From Miscanthus floridulus (Eukaryota; Streptophyta; Magnoliopsida; Poales; Poaceae): a stretch of 64,000 bases of DNA. The first letter of the stretch is position 1. Each line of letters begins with the position of its first letter. The position numbers were made by a program, and so were the translations under genes. Shown here in pieces: positions 1-10,699 of this stretch. The notes below the pieces were generated by a model. The model did no database searches, had not been told where the DNA came from, and worked only from the letters and a program-made list of their open reading frames with translations. The DNA lies in contig NC_089589.1 of assembly GCF_019320115.1 (NCBI RefSeq), forward strand, positions 17,733,641 to 17,797,640, in the 5' to 3' direction.

Positions 1-1250
1 CAACCCGACAAAAAAATATCGAAATCTGAATCGATGCCAACAAAGGGCAACATATATATAGAAGAAGAAATATCGAAATCTGAATCGAGGCTAACAAAGG
101 GCAACAAAGAAGAAAAATCGAACCGACCTATGGGTGGGGAGACCAGGTGGTGGGCGCCTGACCGGAGGACCTATTAATTATGCACTAATTTGGGCCGCGT
201 TCGTGGGTTTTGCTGAGTGGGGCGGGACTAGGGAGGTGTATAGCGTTTGTGGGCTTTGCCTATTCAGTTATAACGGTTCTCGGTTTGGATTCGAGTTAAA
301 ACCAACCACCTAGCCGAAAACTGATCCTTGCAGATTCAAAAACTGAAGTTGAACTGAAAAACCCGACATTTCAACTCCGTTTCGGTTCGGTTCGGTTTGG
401 GTTTCGGGTTAAATGTGCCCACCCTGATCTATTAGTCTTCACAATTTTGATTTTCACTAAGATGATGGATTTCTTCGATCATTAGCATTCCCCACATATT
501 TGGTCCTATGCACATAGGTATTTGGGACTTATCGACTTATCATCAATATTGAACTTCATTGAATATCAATCTTTGCAAATCTTCATTCATCTATGAAGTA
601 TAAGCACGAGTATCGGACATCACCTCTATTTTCACTTTCCTTACATTTCATGTTCAGTTAATTTCTAATACACCTTCCATCATGCTACTGTTATCACAAA
701 CATCATGAGGGCTTGCGTTTCACAAACTCGAAGCATTTTTATTTGCATCTTCGCATGATTGAAATTATTTAGGCATTATGCAGCTTATATGCCCAAAAGT
801 TCAAAGGATAGCCCGTTATTCACAAATAACATGAAACCTAACTATGCATCTTGTGTTAGAGCTACTTTGGAGTATTTGTGTATCATATATTACTCCACAC
901 TTTTTTCACATAAATGTATCTATTCATTCATGTCATTCATTCCTCTTGTACCCGCATGAATCATAAACGTGAATCACTCAAGCAAATATTAATAAGCCGA
1001 AAGAAGGTCCTTAGCATCGTAAGGGCCACCAGTATCAGCAAAAACATGTATGGCGAGATCAAAATAATCGGAAGTTATCGAGCACCGCCTGCATTCATTT
1101 CTTTCTCTATGTACACAGCAATATATATAATATAAAAAACTCTCAGTGACGTCGCATTGCCCTGAATACATGCAACAATAGCAAAATGTGAATCTATGTT
1201 TTGCAAACTTTGTTTTGCAATGAACAGCGTGCATCATCAACTAGGCTCTC
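1..1250. other. Non-coding repetitive sequence, no gene seen
   Basis: No convincing coding region is present. Around 370-430 there is a run of 'ttcggttcgg'-type repeats followed by 'gtgcccaccctgat', a phrase common at the ends of dispersed grass repeats. The rest is AT-rich, and the short reading frames (longest about 80 codons) resemble nothing I recognise. Confidence 0.4.
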
Positions 1251-1289
1251 ACCAATGTCCTGACGAGGGTTTCGCCATTGGCAACATCG

Positions 1290-2065
1290 ACTACAAGTCG
1301 GCGCCAAAGTAACCTAAAAGCACCAAGGGGCTCATTTCATGACTCCTCACCCCATCACCTCAAAAGGTATAGGGCTGGCATCAAAGCAATCTAAAAGCGC
1401 TGAGGGGCTCTTTTCGTGACTCCCCACCCCATCGCCAAGGTATAGGGGTTGGCGCCAAAGTAATCTAAAAGTGTCAAGGAGCTCATTTCGTCGCTTCTAG
1501 CCCCCTCACCTCAAAAGGTATGATGGTTGGTGCCAAAGTAATCTAAATGCACCATGGGGCTCATTTTGTCCCTTCTAGCCCCTTAGCCTCAAAAGGTATG
1601 GGGGTTGGCGCTAAAGTAACCTAAAAGTGTCGTGCCGATTTCATCGTTTCTGGCCCCTTCGTCTCAAAAGATATGGGGGTTGGTGTCAAAGAAATCTAAA
1701 AGCACTGATGGGCTCTTTTTGCGACTACACATCCCATTGCCAAGGTATAAGGGTTGGCGCCAAAGTAATCTAAAAGCATCGAGGGGCTCATTTCGCCACT
1801 TCTAGCCGCATCGCCTCAAAAGGTATGGGGTGGCACTAAACCAACCTAAAAGCACTGAGGGATCCATTTCATTGCTTCTAGTCCCTTCTTCTCAAAAGGT
1901 ATAGGGGTTGGTGCAAAATAATCTAAAAGCTCCAAGAGACTCACTTTGTGACTCCTCGCACCCTTGCCCCAAAAGGCACAAAGTCGAAACCAAAGTAATC
2001 TAGAAAAGCCGATGGGTTCCCTTCGCTGCATCTCGCCCATTTTGCCCCCATAAAAAGAAAGGATA
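1290..2065. repeat. Minisatellite, about ten units of 75-88 bp
   Basis: Degenerate tandem copies share the core 'ggcgccaaagtaatctaaaag', then a 'gaggggctcatttcg' segment and 'cctcaaaaggtataggggtt'. Copies begin near 1290, 1377, 1450, 1529, 1606, 1681, 1755, 1831, 1909 and 1986. They are non-coding and lie in the sequence that hosts the large CACTA insertion, so they are probably part of the internal spacer of an older LTR retroelement (inference). Confidence 0.85.
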
Positions 2066-2444
2066 AGACACCAAAGTGATCATTTCAGGACTAAAGCACG
2101 GGATCCCATTAGGGCACTCTCTCTAAGAACTCTATCATTTGCTCTCGCTTTTGCTCCCTACCTCGCTACTAAAATTTTAGTGACACACAATTTGAGACTT
2201 TCATTGAGTTACGGCAAGGGGTTTCACCACATCAACTTCAACGACGCCTTTGCCAACATACCTGCATGGGGCTTTGCCATTGGCTATGGCAACCAACAGC
2301 GTCACTTTCGCCAACATTTCATCAATTGGCTTCACCACACTTCAATATCATCGACTTTGCCTCCACCAACATTTTGGAGCAGAGGGATTGCTATAGGCAT
2401 CTTCGACTTCACCATTTGCATTCAACTTGGAGCGGGGGGCTGCC
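2066..2444. other. Left flank of CACTA insertion, older retroelement spacer
   Basis: The sequence has 'catcaacttcaacgacgcc'-like phrases. The same style resumes at 20534 ('gccatctacaacgacatc'), so the two flanks were one stretch before the CACTA element inserted. The last three bases, GCC at 2442-2444, are repeated at 20534-20536 as the target-site duplication. No gene is seen. Confidence 0.5.
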
Positions 2445-2482
2445 CACTACTATAGGATGGACTTGTTGTCCCGAGCGGTAAC

Positions 2483-2681
2483 GGCCTTTAGTCCTGGTTA
2501 CCGCGCCGGGACAACGATCCCGAGACTAAAGGTGGAACCTTCAGTCCCGGATCATCGAGCCGGGACTAAAGAGGGACCTTTAGTCTCGGTTGGTGTTACC
2601 AACCAGGACTAAAGGCCCTCCAGCCGAGCAAACGTGGCCGCACCCTTTAGTCCCGGTTGGTAACCCCAACCGGGACTAAAT
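2483..2681. repeat. Left subterminal palindromes of the large CACTA
   Basis: Several imperfect inverted pairs of 'ctttagtcccggttgg' and 'ccaaccgggactaaag' are spaced by a few bases and would fold into hairpins. In En/Spm elements, subterminal repeats bind the element's own DNA-binding protein. Here that role is inferred from position. The same motif recurs at 10048-10278 and 20236-20466. Confidence 0.85.
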
Positions 2682-2951
2682 GTTCCTTTTCTTTTTCTTT
2701 TTTTGTTTAATTTGTTTTCAGTTCAGTTACACATATTTGTTTAATATATAATATGTTTTTATGCACGTATTCTACGCTGCTAATATAAATACACGCACGC
2801 ATATAATTACATCTAATTCTCATCTCGAGCATTATTGTATTCGAATAAAGTATAAAACTATATATATTATAGATATATATGTATATATACAACACTTTCA
2901 TAATCTTGTTCTCGAAAATAACGATATCAATAAACATTTAATTTACATCAT

Positions 2952-4668
2952 TTATTCCTTAGGATCAAAGTAGAACTCGCCGTTGGGATTTAGCACTTTT
3001 TCTAGAAGAAATCCTGCTATTGACTCTTGAACTGCTTTCAGATGGTCTTTTTGCATGACCCTTTGTTTCAACCATTCAGTCTTGCATTTGAAATAAAAGG
3101 AAAAGTATTAATACATATATATATACATATATATATATATATATTCATTTAAAAATAAATAAATAATTGATATATACGTACTCTGAGGACATCTTCAGGA
3201 GTTCTTCTTATGTGTGCAGTGATAAATTCACAAATGTAGTATCCACAAAAGTTATTACTTGGTTGCTGCCGCAAACACCACTGTATGAGAAGAAGATTAT
3301 TCTCATTATCTCACACGTAAATTGAAGTACGATATAGTAATTAAACACGTGGGGAAGTATATATAATACAACTTACTGGTATTTCAACTACATTAAGTGG
3401 TGCCTTGCAATCCTTGCGGTGTTGCCGAATAAACTCTTTCCAAACCCTGTGCGACCAATAATGTACGATCATTAATAAATTATGGCAAAGTCTATTCAAT
3501 AATAGTTGTGCGCGAGAGATCGAAATTACCCCTGGATAATGTCTGTCATATCTTGGTATAGTGCCCGCTCTTTTCTCAACGAGTCCAAGATTACTAACCG
3601 ACTTGAGTTTAACTCAATGACAATGAGTATCCAGTGAAACCTGCATTGGTTTATACACACACATACATGCATATAAGTTGTATTGATATTACATAAAATG
3701 TGTAGACTACATTATTATTAACACTTACTCAAAGTTGTACGGGAAATGTATTGTTGTCTTATCGTGCTGCTTCACGAAGAACCTCATGATATTCTTCTGT
3801 GCTTCAGATACCCACTACTCCTTGACAATAATATCGGTTTTGAATACGATATATGGATCAATGAAGCCAACACTGGTGTCTTGTATTCTTTGGAGCTCTG
3901 ACATCTAGAATCTGTATATAAATATAAGTTACATGTGAGGATAATTATATACACGTACGCATGGAAGTGAGTTTATTAAATAAAAGTAAGAATCACTTAC
4001 AAACAAAAGGAGCTAATGATTGATTTGTCCAGAGTGTCCATGTGGTATAGTTGATGCAATTCTTCGAAACTAATATGTAAGATGTCATCGCCACGGAAGT
4101 AATGATGGTCTCTAAATCTGACAAAGATCCACTCCTCACCCCTGCCACACGCCTGCATGTACCACTTGTTGAGCAAGTATATTTGTGTACCCAATTCATT
4201 CAGAGCCGTAGGGTTGTACAGACTTTTGCCAAATTTATAAGTCTTCTAGGTATCAACTTCTAGGTTCTGGATTAGAGCTTTGCCCATCAATTGATCCAAG
4301 GTTAAACTAGTTAGTTCAAAAAAAGCATTAAGGTCTTGAACCAACACTTCTCCAGAGTTGTCTAGTCGATAGACTTCTATATTGGAACCATATTCATTAG
4401 CAACAACAAGATTTTGCATTGGTTGCTTCTGTTGTTCGAGCTATGGGACATCCTTCTCTGATACTCTTTTCCTTTTCTTATGTGCATCATGTGACTTCAT
4501 GAGGGAGCGGTCATAGTCTGATAGTGGCGGAGGCTTATGAACTTCAAGCATCTTTTTCTTGTGAGCTTCGACCTTCTGCCTCAGCAGATCTCGTGGTATA
4601 TAAAAGTACGGCTTCTCCTTAAGCTTCGCTTGTCTCTGCTTTTGGATATCTATAAAAAAATCTTTCAC
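2952..4668 (-). pseudogene. Ulp1-like (C48) cysteine protease of the CACTA element
   Basis: Read on the minus strand, the exons encode an upstream helical segment (ending near 3997), then a block with 'FHWILIVIEL' and 'VILDS' (catalytic His and Asp, about 3540-3650), then 'VWKEFIRQH' (about 3377-3447), then 'QQPSNNFCGYYICEF' (oxyanion Gln and catalytic Cys, exon 3182-3280), and a last exon 2952-3080 ending in a stop. Splice sites fit. The His-Asp-Gln-Cys set of Ulp1/SUMO-protease-like enzymes is visible, but a TAG near 3838 and another near 4245 interrupt the frame, so it is a pseudogene. A lysine-rich helical stretch (4441-4668) precedes it and probably belongs to the same TNP1-like/Ulp1 gene. 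Proteases of this family are often carried by plant transposons. The substrate is unknown. Confidence 0.75.
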
Positions 4669-4845
4669 TTTTTTGTCTTCTTCAGCTGCTATTTGCTCAT
4701 CAGTCTTTTCAAGAATTATTTCTTGAGAAATAACTCTTTTTTCGGGGTCTTCTTTGTCGCCGGGACCTTAGACATCTCTGTAGTGCGTCGCTGTGGAGGG
4801 GGTGGGGGCGGTGTTGGAGACTGGCGTGGAGGCGATGAGGCCGGT

Positions 4846-6728
4846 TGAAAGCTCTAGTTTGGTTTTGGTTAATTGATGAAACCCTAAGTGCTAACCTAGT
4901 TTATCAAGATGATTATGAGATAGGTAGCACCACTCCAAGTAATGAAGCAATGGCGAAGATCATGACAATGGTGATGGCATGGTGATGGTCAAATGCTTAA
5001 ACTCGGAAAAGAAGAAAGAGAAAAACAAAAGGCTCAAGGCAAAGGTATAAAATGTAGGAGCCATTTTGTTTTAGTGATCAAGACACTTAGTGAGTGTGAT
5101 CACATTTAGGATAGATAGCCGTACTATTAAGAGGAGTGAAACTCGTATCGGAATGCGGTTATCAAAGTGCCACTAGATGCTCTAACTCATTGCATATGCA
5201 TTTAGGATCTAGTGGAGTGCTAACACCCTTGATAATATTTGTGAAAATATGCTAACACATGTGCACAAGGTGTTTGCAGGGTTGAGATTTGGTGCTTTCA
5301 GGAAAATGAAATGCCTATTTTCTATTGCGTCGAATGCAAAATTCTTGGTGGTTGGCACATTTGAGCAAGGGTGAAGAAGTTAGAGTTGAAATGGAGTTGG
5401 TCGAAATGAGGCTGGCGTCGGTCTACTGACCGGATGCTAGGTCACTCAGCGATCGAACGTTAAAAGGCTGCGTCCGGTCGAGCTGTCAGACAGCACAGTG
5501 GCTAGGGTTGAGCACCGGACGCTGGTCTACGTCCGGTCAAGGTGGACCGGACGCGTCCGGTCGAAAAATATGCCTCGGGGAGCTTACTGGAAACGACCGG
5601 ACGCTGGGGCTTCAGCGTCCGGTCAGTTTTACCGGAGCGTCTGGTCAGCTTCGTAGCCGTTGAAATCTGACGAACATCATTTGAAGCTGGTGACGCGTGG
5701 CGTCCATCGGGCGACCGGACGCTGAGGGCCAGCGTCCGGTCAGAGCGTGTTTTTGCCCAGTGAAGGGGTACAACGGCTCTATTTGATTGGGGCTCTATTT
5801 ATAGCCCCATGGCCGGCTCAAGGGGAAAACTCTTGCACATTTTCATTGACATAACAACCTTGTGAGCTTAGCCAAAGCCCTCCCACTCATCTCCATCATT
5901 GATCCATCATCTTTGTGAGATTGGGAGAGAATCCAAGTGCATTGCTTGAGTGATTGCATCTAGTGGCACTTGGTATTCGTGTTGTGCTACAGATTTCACT
6001 TGTTTCTCTTGGTGGTTGCCACCACCTAGACGGTTGGAGCAGCGGTGAAGGATCGGCACGAGTTGGTGATTGTTCGTGGCCACCTTCGGTGATTGTGAGG
6101 GGAGTTGTACCTTCCCCGGCGGAGCGCCGAAAAGTAACTCTAGTAAATTGCTCGTGTCATTGAGTTACCTCACTTGTGGGTCGGTTCTTGCGGTGTCCAA
6201 TCATGTGGACGAGGTTTGTGAAACACCTCTTAGCCGCCGAACCACCAAGTGTTGGTCGACACAATGGGGACATAGCGTGTTGGCAAGCACGTGAACCTCG
6301 GGAGAAAATTGATTGTCTCTCTTCTTTGGCATTCTCCCGGTGATTGGCTATATATTCATCTTGTGATTGGTTCATCCCCTACACATCGGTGTAATCACTC
6401 TACTCACTCATTTACATTCTTGCAAACTAGTTGATACAAGCTCTTTAGTGTAATTAGAATTGAGAGCTTGCTTTATTATTTACATTCATCTAGTTGAGCT
6501 CTTTAGAGTAGCAAGGTTGAGAGCTCTTAGTGAGTAATTACATAGCTAGTTTGTGTGCCTAAGTATTCATTGCAACTATAATTGTTGGATAGGTGGCTTG
6601 CAACCCTTGTAGAGCTAGAGCAAGTTTGCATTATGCTATTTGTCATACTAATCAAATTGCTCTAGTTGATTTGTAGATTTTTAAATAGGCTATTCACCCC
6701 CCCCCTCTAGCCATATTAGGACCTTTTA
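4846..6728 (+). mobile_element. Unclassified repeat with CCGGACGC palindromes, copy 1
   Basis: It is inserted in the proline-rich part of the TNP1-like/Ulp1 gene, with a CCGGT duplication at 4841-4845 and 6729-6733. The left end reads 'tgaaagctctagtttggttt'; the right end reads 'caccccccccctctag...ggacctttta'. The interior (about 5405-5760) has many 'gaccggacgctg'/'cagcgtccggtc' inverted motifs, then a body with 'acgtgaacctcgggaga' and AT-rich 'gagctctttag' repeats. A second copy, 15418-17775, lies in reverse orientation in the same CACTA. I see no transposase. The family is common in panicoid genomes as far as I recall, but I cannot assign its superfamily. Confidence 0.75.
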
Positions 6729-6734
6729 CCGGTG

Positions 6735-8773
6735 TTAGAGTCCGGCGTGGAGGCGTTGGAGATCGTTGTGGAGGCGGTGGGGCCGGTGTAGGAGTTGGAG
6801 ATCGTTGTGGAGGCAATGGGGCCGGTGTAGGAGTTGGAGATCGCCGTGGGGATGAAGTCGTCTCGCCCCTCGCAACGCTGTGATGAGATGAGGAATGAAT
6901 GATTGGGCTAGGCTGGGGGGAGACCCTGCTACAAAAACAAGTTGTGGGTCAATTGTTTTTGAAGCCAATATAAAATTAATGGAAAATAATATTTCATTCA
7001 CTTTCATTCATACCTAGGGTGAGGTAGGGGAAGCGGTGGCGCCCCAGGAATGATGATGAAGCGTTTGCGCCATTGAATAAATGTCTTCTCTGCTTCTCCT
7101 AGTGTCTTCTCCCCATCACCGCCTTCAATGTCAAGAGGAACATTGCTGTAACCTTTGAGCACTCTATCGACCGAGACGCTAGCATATCCAGGTTGAATAA
7201 CTAACCCATAGATTCTTGGTGTCTTCATTCGGTCTATTGGAGATACAACCCCGACAACCACCATGATTGATGCATTATTACCATTTGGAATGTATAGCTC
7301 ACATGTTGTTAGAGGCTCGGTAATGTCATCAACAGGGAAGCACAACCCAGCATCATCTTGAATAACTGGCAGCTCCGTGGAAGCACAACTACTTTTCATC
7401 TGACCAACGGGGCTAATGGTGACTCCCGGCGTTGATTGCGATTGCATTTAACTCATTGCTAGCTGCACTTGCCTCTTGATCTCCTCCTGCATTCTTGCCT
7501 CAAGAGATTTTTCTCGTTCACGTGATTCAAGCAATGCTTGTCGTGGCTCATTAACAAATTGCTCCAATACACGGATTCGATCTGCCTCCTCATCCTTCTT
7601 TCTCTGGCGGCTTCTGTAGGTATCCTTGTCTGCTGGGAATGCTTGTAGCCACAGAACTGCCCCATAGCCTCTTGTTCGACCACCGTGTTCGGGATTCACT
7701 AGGGCATATGTCAATTCATCCTTCTCTCTGTTGGGCTTGAAAACACCACTATCAGCTTCTTCCCTAGCACGAGCTAGTCTCTGTGTTGCTCTCTCAATTT
7801 TTTGGCCAAAAATTAGTTTGCTAGTGTCTGGGTCTAGGCTTCCCCCATGAGCGTAGAACCAATTCTTCGCACGTTGAGGCCAGTTCTTCTCTATTGTTTC
7901 AGGTATGATTCCCTTGGCAGTAATCTCTGCTTCTAGGTTCTGCCACTTGGGAATAGCACTCCTATAACCACCTGATCCCATGCGATGATGGTATTGCTTC
8001 TGTCGGGCATTCTGCTGATTCCTCATCACACGTTCCTCACTCTCTTGAGATGTCTTTTATTGTACGAAGTCATCCCAATGGGACTCTAACTTGACAAATG
8101 CCTTAGCATTGAAATCCGACGTTTCTTTCTTCAAGATAAACTTTTTATACAATGTCTTCTTCCAACTCTGGAACAATGTTGCCATCTTCTTCATTGTCCA
8201 ATCCCTCACTAGCTCCTTCAAAGCATCATCTGCTTATAATGTGAAATGCTGAGTGATATCTCTCCAAGCTAGGTTCTTGTCACGATCAGATACAAAACTA
8301 ACATTAGGAGTGGATATCTTCTGCTTTCATTCACGAGCACTAACTGGGATCCTATCCCTTACAATGAACCCACATTGATTGACATATGTCTGAGCATGTG
8401 GTCCCAATGGTTTGCCGGTGTCGGTGTCGAATTCTGATATTATGAAACGGCCCTCTAATGGCTTTTTTGGCCCTCGAACTTTCCTACTCTTGTCGGTGGT
8501 TGATGTAGATACAGAGACCGGCTACATGAGTAGAAACACAATGATTAACAACAAATATACGTACGCATGCATCTATAAGAGATGATAGATAATCGAATAT
8601 ACCTCGCTAGTATTTTCTTGCGCGACAATTTGTTGATCTTCAACCATCGGGATATTCAGGATATCCTCATAATCAGCAAAGTACTGACTCGTGTCATCTA
8701 CATCCGTATTGGTGCTGACGTTGATAATATCCGCCATTATGTCATCATTCAAGTTATCATCCGGAGCAGCCAT
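6735..8773 (-). pseudogene. TNP1-like transposon protein (Transposase_24 type)
   Basis: The gene starts at an ATG at 8773 (acidic N-terminus 'MAAPDDNLNDDIM'), with a donor near 8603 and a next exon from about 8523. That exon has a linker with three in-frame stops, then an open block 7448-8029 typical of plant Ptta/En/Spm TNP1-like proteins: 'WQNLEAEITAKGI', 'NWFYAHGGSLDPDT' and a coiled-coil 'REREKSLEARMQEEI'. After a TAA at about 7446 the frame continues through 7004-7447, a beta-rich domain ('FPVDDITEPL', 'CELYIPNGNNA') resembling the equivalent region of the CACTA gene at 38340-39401. It ends in a proline-rich run (6735-7007) where copy 1 of the palindrome family inserted. In functional elements this protein would bind the subterminal repeats. 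This copy cannot make a full product. Confidence 0.75.
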
Positions 8774-8785
8774 TTGTATCTTCAA

Positions 8786-9776
8786 GATAACACATAGATA
8801 GAATTACTATGGCACATAACATAAGTACATGTGATAACACATATAGAATTACTAAATCCAATTAAATATAATAACACATAATATTTCATAAGGATAAACA
8901 ATAATAAGGTATAGGCTTTGGAATCGAATCAAAAACACTTTCGATCCAAAAACATGAAAATAAGTACATGTATATATACACATAGAATGATATAATTTTC
9001 TCTCTCTCTCAACACATAGAAATAAGTGCATATGTATATATCTCTAGATATGCATGTGATAACACATAGAATGTCTCTCTAGATACAATTTTCTCTCTCT
9101 CTCTCAACACATGGAAATAATTAAGTACATGTATATATACACATAGAAATAATTAAGTACATATATATGATACATGTATATATACACATAGAAATAATTA
9201 AGTACATGTATATATACACATAGAAATAATTAAGTACATATATATGATACATGTGATATAGATAGAATTATTAATAAAATATCCAAGTGATATATAGATA
9301 GAATTACTAAAATAAAATATGCATGTGATATAGAGATAGAATTACTAATAAAATATGCATGTGTCAATTACTAAAACAAAATTAAATCTAACATATATAT
9401 AGAGAGATAGAATATAATTACTAAATCCAATTAAATAAAATAACACACATATATCTAGATAGAATTAATTACTAAATCTAATTAAACCTATCATATATAC
9501 ATAGATAGAATTACTAAATCAAAATTAAATCTAACACATATATAGAGAGAGATAGAATAATAATTACTAAATATATCAAAAACTATAATAAAAAACTATC
9601 TAAAAAACTATCTAAATAAAGTACTAATTAAATTTTAATATATTTAAATCTAATTAACATATATCAAAAACTATCTAAAAAACTAACTAAAAACTAAGAA
9701 TAAACTACTAATTAAATTTTAATACATTTTAATCTAACATATATATCAAAAACTATATAAAAAACTATCTAAAAAA
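8786..9776. repeat. AT-rich low-complexity leader region in the CACTA
   Basis: The segment is about 80 percent AT, with recurring phrases 'acatagaaataattaagtac', 'tatatacacatag' and 'aactatctaaaaaa'. It lies between the start of the TNP1-like gene and a GC-rich block at 9777-9990. It holds no plausible coding region. On the minus strand it would be intron or leader sequence of the TNP1-like transcription unit. Confidence 0.6.
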
Positions 9777-10028
9777 TATGGCCGAGCTAGCTAGCAGGCT
9801 AGGGGCAGATGGTGGGCGAGCTGGCCGGCCACGGAGCCGAGCTGAGCACCTCGCGCGAGGACGACGTACGGTAGAGACGAGCTCGACGGCCGTCGGGCGG
9901 GGCTCGACGACGAGGCCGAGCGGGGGTAGACGACGATGGCGGCGCGATAGAGCTCGACGTGGCCCGGCGCAGCAGAGACGAGATCGACGTGTAGATCGAA
10001 AAGTAGAAGATGAACAGAGGAACCGTTC

Positions 10029-10038
10029 GATATATATA
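10029..10038 (-). promoter_or_regulatory. Candidate TATA box for the TNP1-like gene
   Basis: The minus strand reads 'ctatatatatcg' immediately downstream of the central palindrome cluster and upstream of a GC-rich leader. Position and spacing suit a promoter driving the second gene of the element. This is inferred from sequence only. Confidence 0.4.
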
Positions 10039-10047
10039 GTCCAGGAC

Positions 10048-10278
10048 CCTTTAGTCCCGGCTGGTAACACCAACCGGGACTAAAGCTCCTTTAGTCCCGG
10101 CTGGTAAGCCGAAATGGGACTAAAGGTCCAACCATTTAGTCCCGGCTCGGCTTACCAGCCGGGACTAAAGGAGCTTTAGTCCCGGTTGGTGTTACCAGCC
10201 GGGACTAAAGGTATTTTTGGACAGGCAATTCCGCCCACCCTTTAGTCCCGGTTCCTGGTCTGGGCCGGGACTGAAGGC
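10048..10278. repeat. Central copy of the CACTA subterminal palindromes
   Basis: There are at least four inverted pairs of the 'tttagtcccggctggtaa' type, matching those at both ends of the element but lying in its middle, just upstream of the candidate TATA box. It may be a regulatory array for the second gene, or the relic end of another CACTA copy. Confidence 0.85.
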
Positions 10279-10699
10279 TTGAAAATTTTGGCAGCCTGCC
10301 AGAGTAATTGGAAAGGCCTGGGATTTTGATTTTGTTCTCCTTGTTTAATACTAATTAATTCTATAGCAACTTCAATACTTTGCAATATTTATTTTAAAAA
10401 ATACTATTGATTAACTAATTATTTATTGTAAATAGAAAAATTTTGTAACCTAAAGTTTTTTATTTCTTTTATGAATATAGAATATAAATGTTACTAATAC
10501 TAAGTATTTTGTTAATGCAAAAATATATTTGTAACTTAAAATTAATAAAACTAATATTATTCGATAGGAAATTTATTATCACATTATTGCAACGTCAATG
10601 TTTCAAATTTTTCTCAGTTTTTTGACCAAAATGACAGGAAATTTTTGTTGAACCTATAAAAATAAAGAAAATATAGTATTTTTGTTCTACAACTTTTTC

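Noticed and set aside
9765..10083. About 100-codon frames on both strands inside the large CACTA
   Set aside because: GC-rich leader region; they run into the subterminal palindromes, so they are not a gene.
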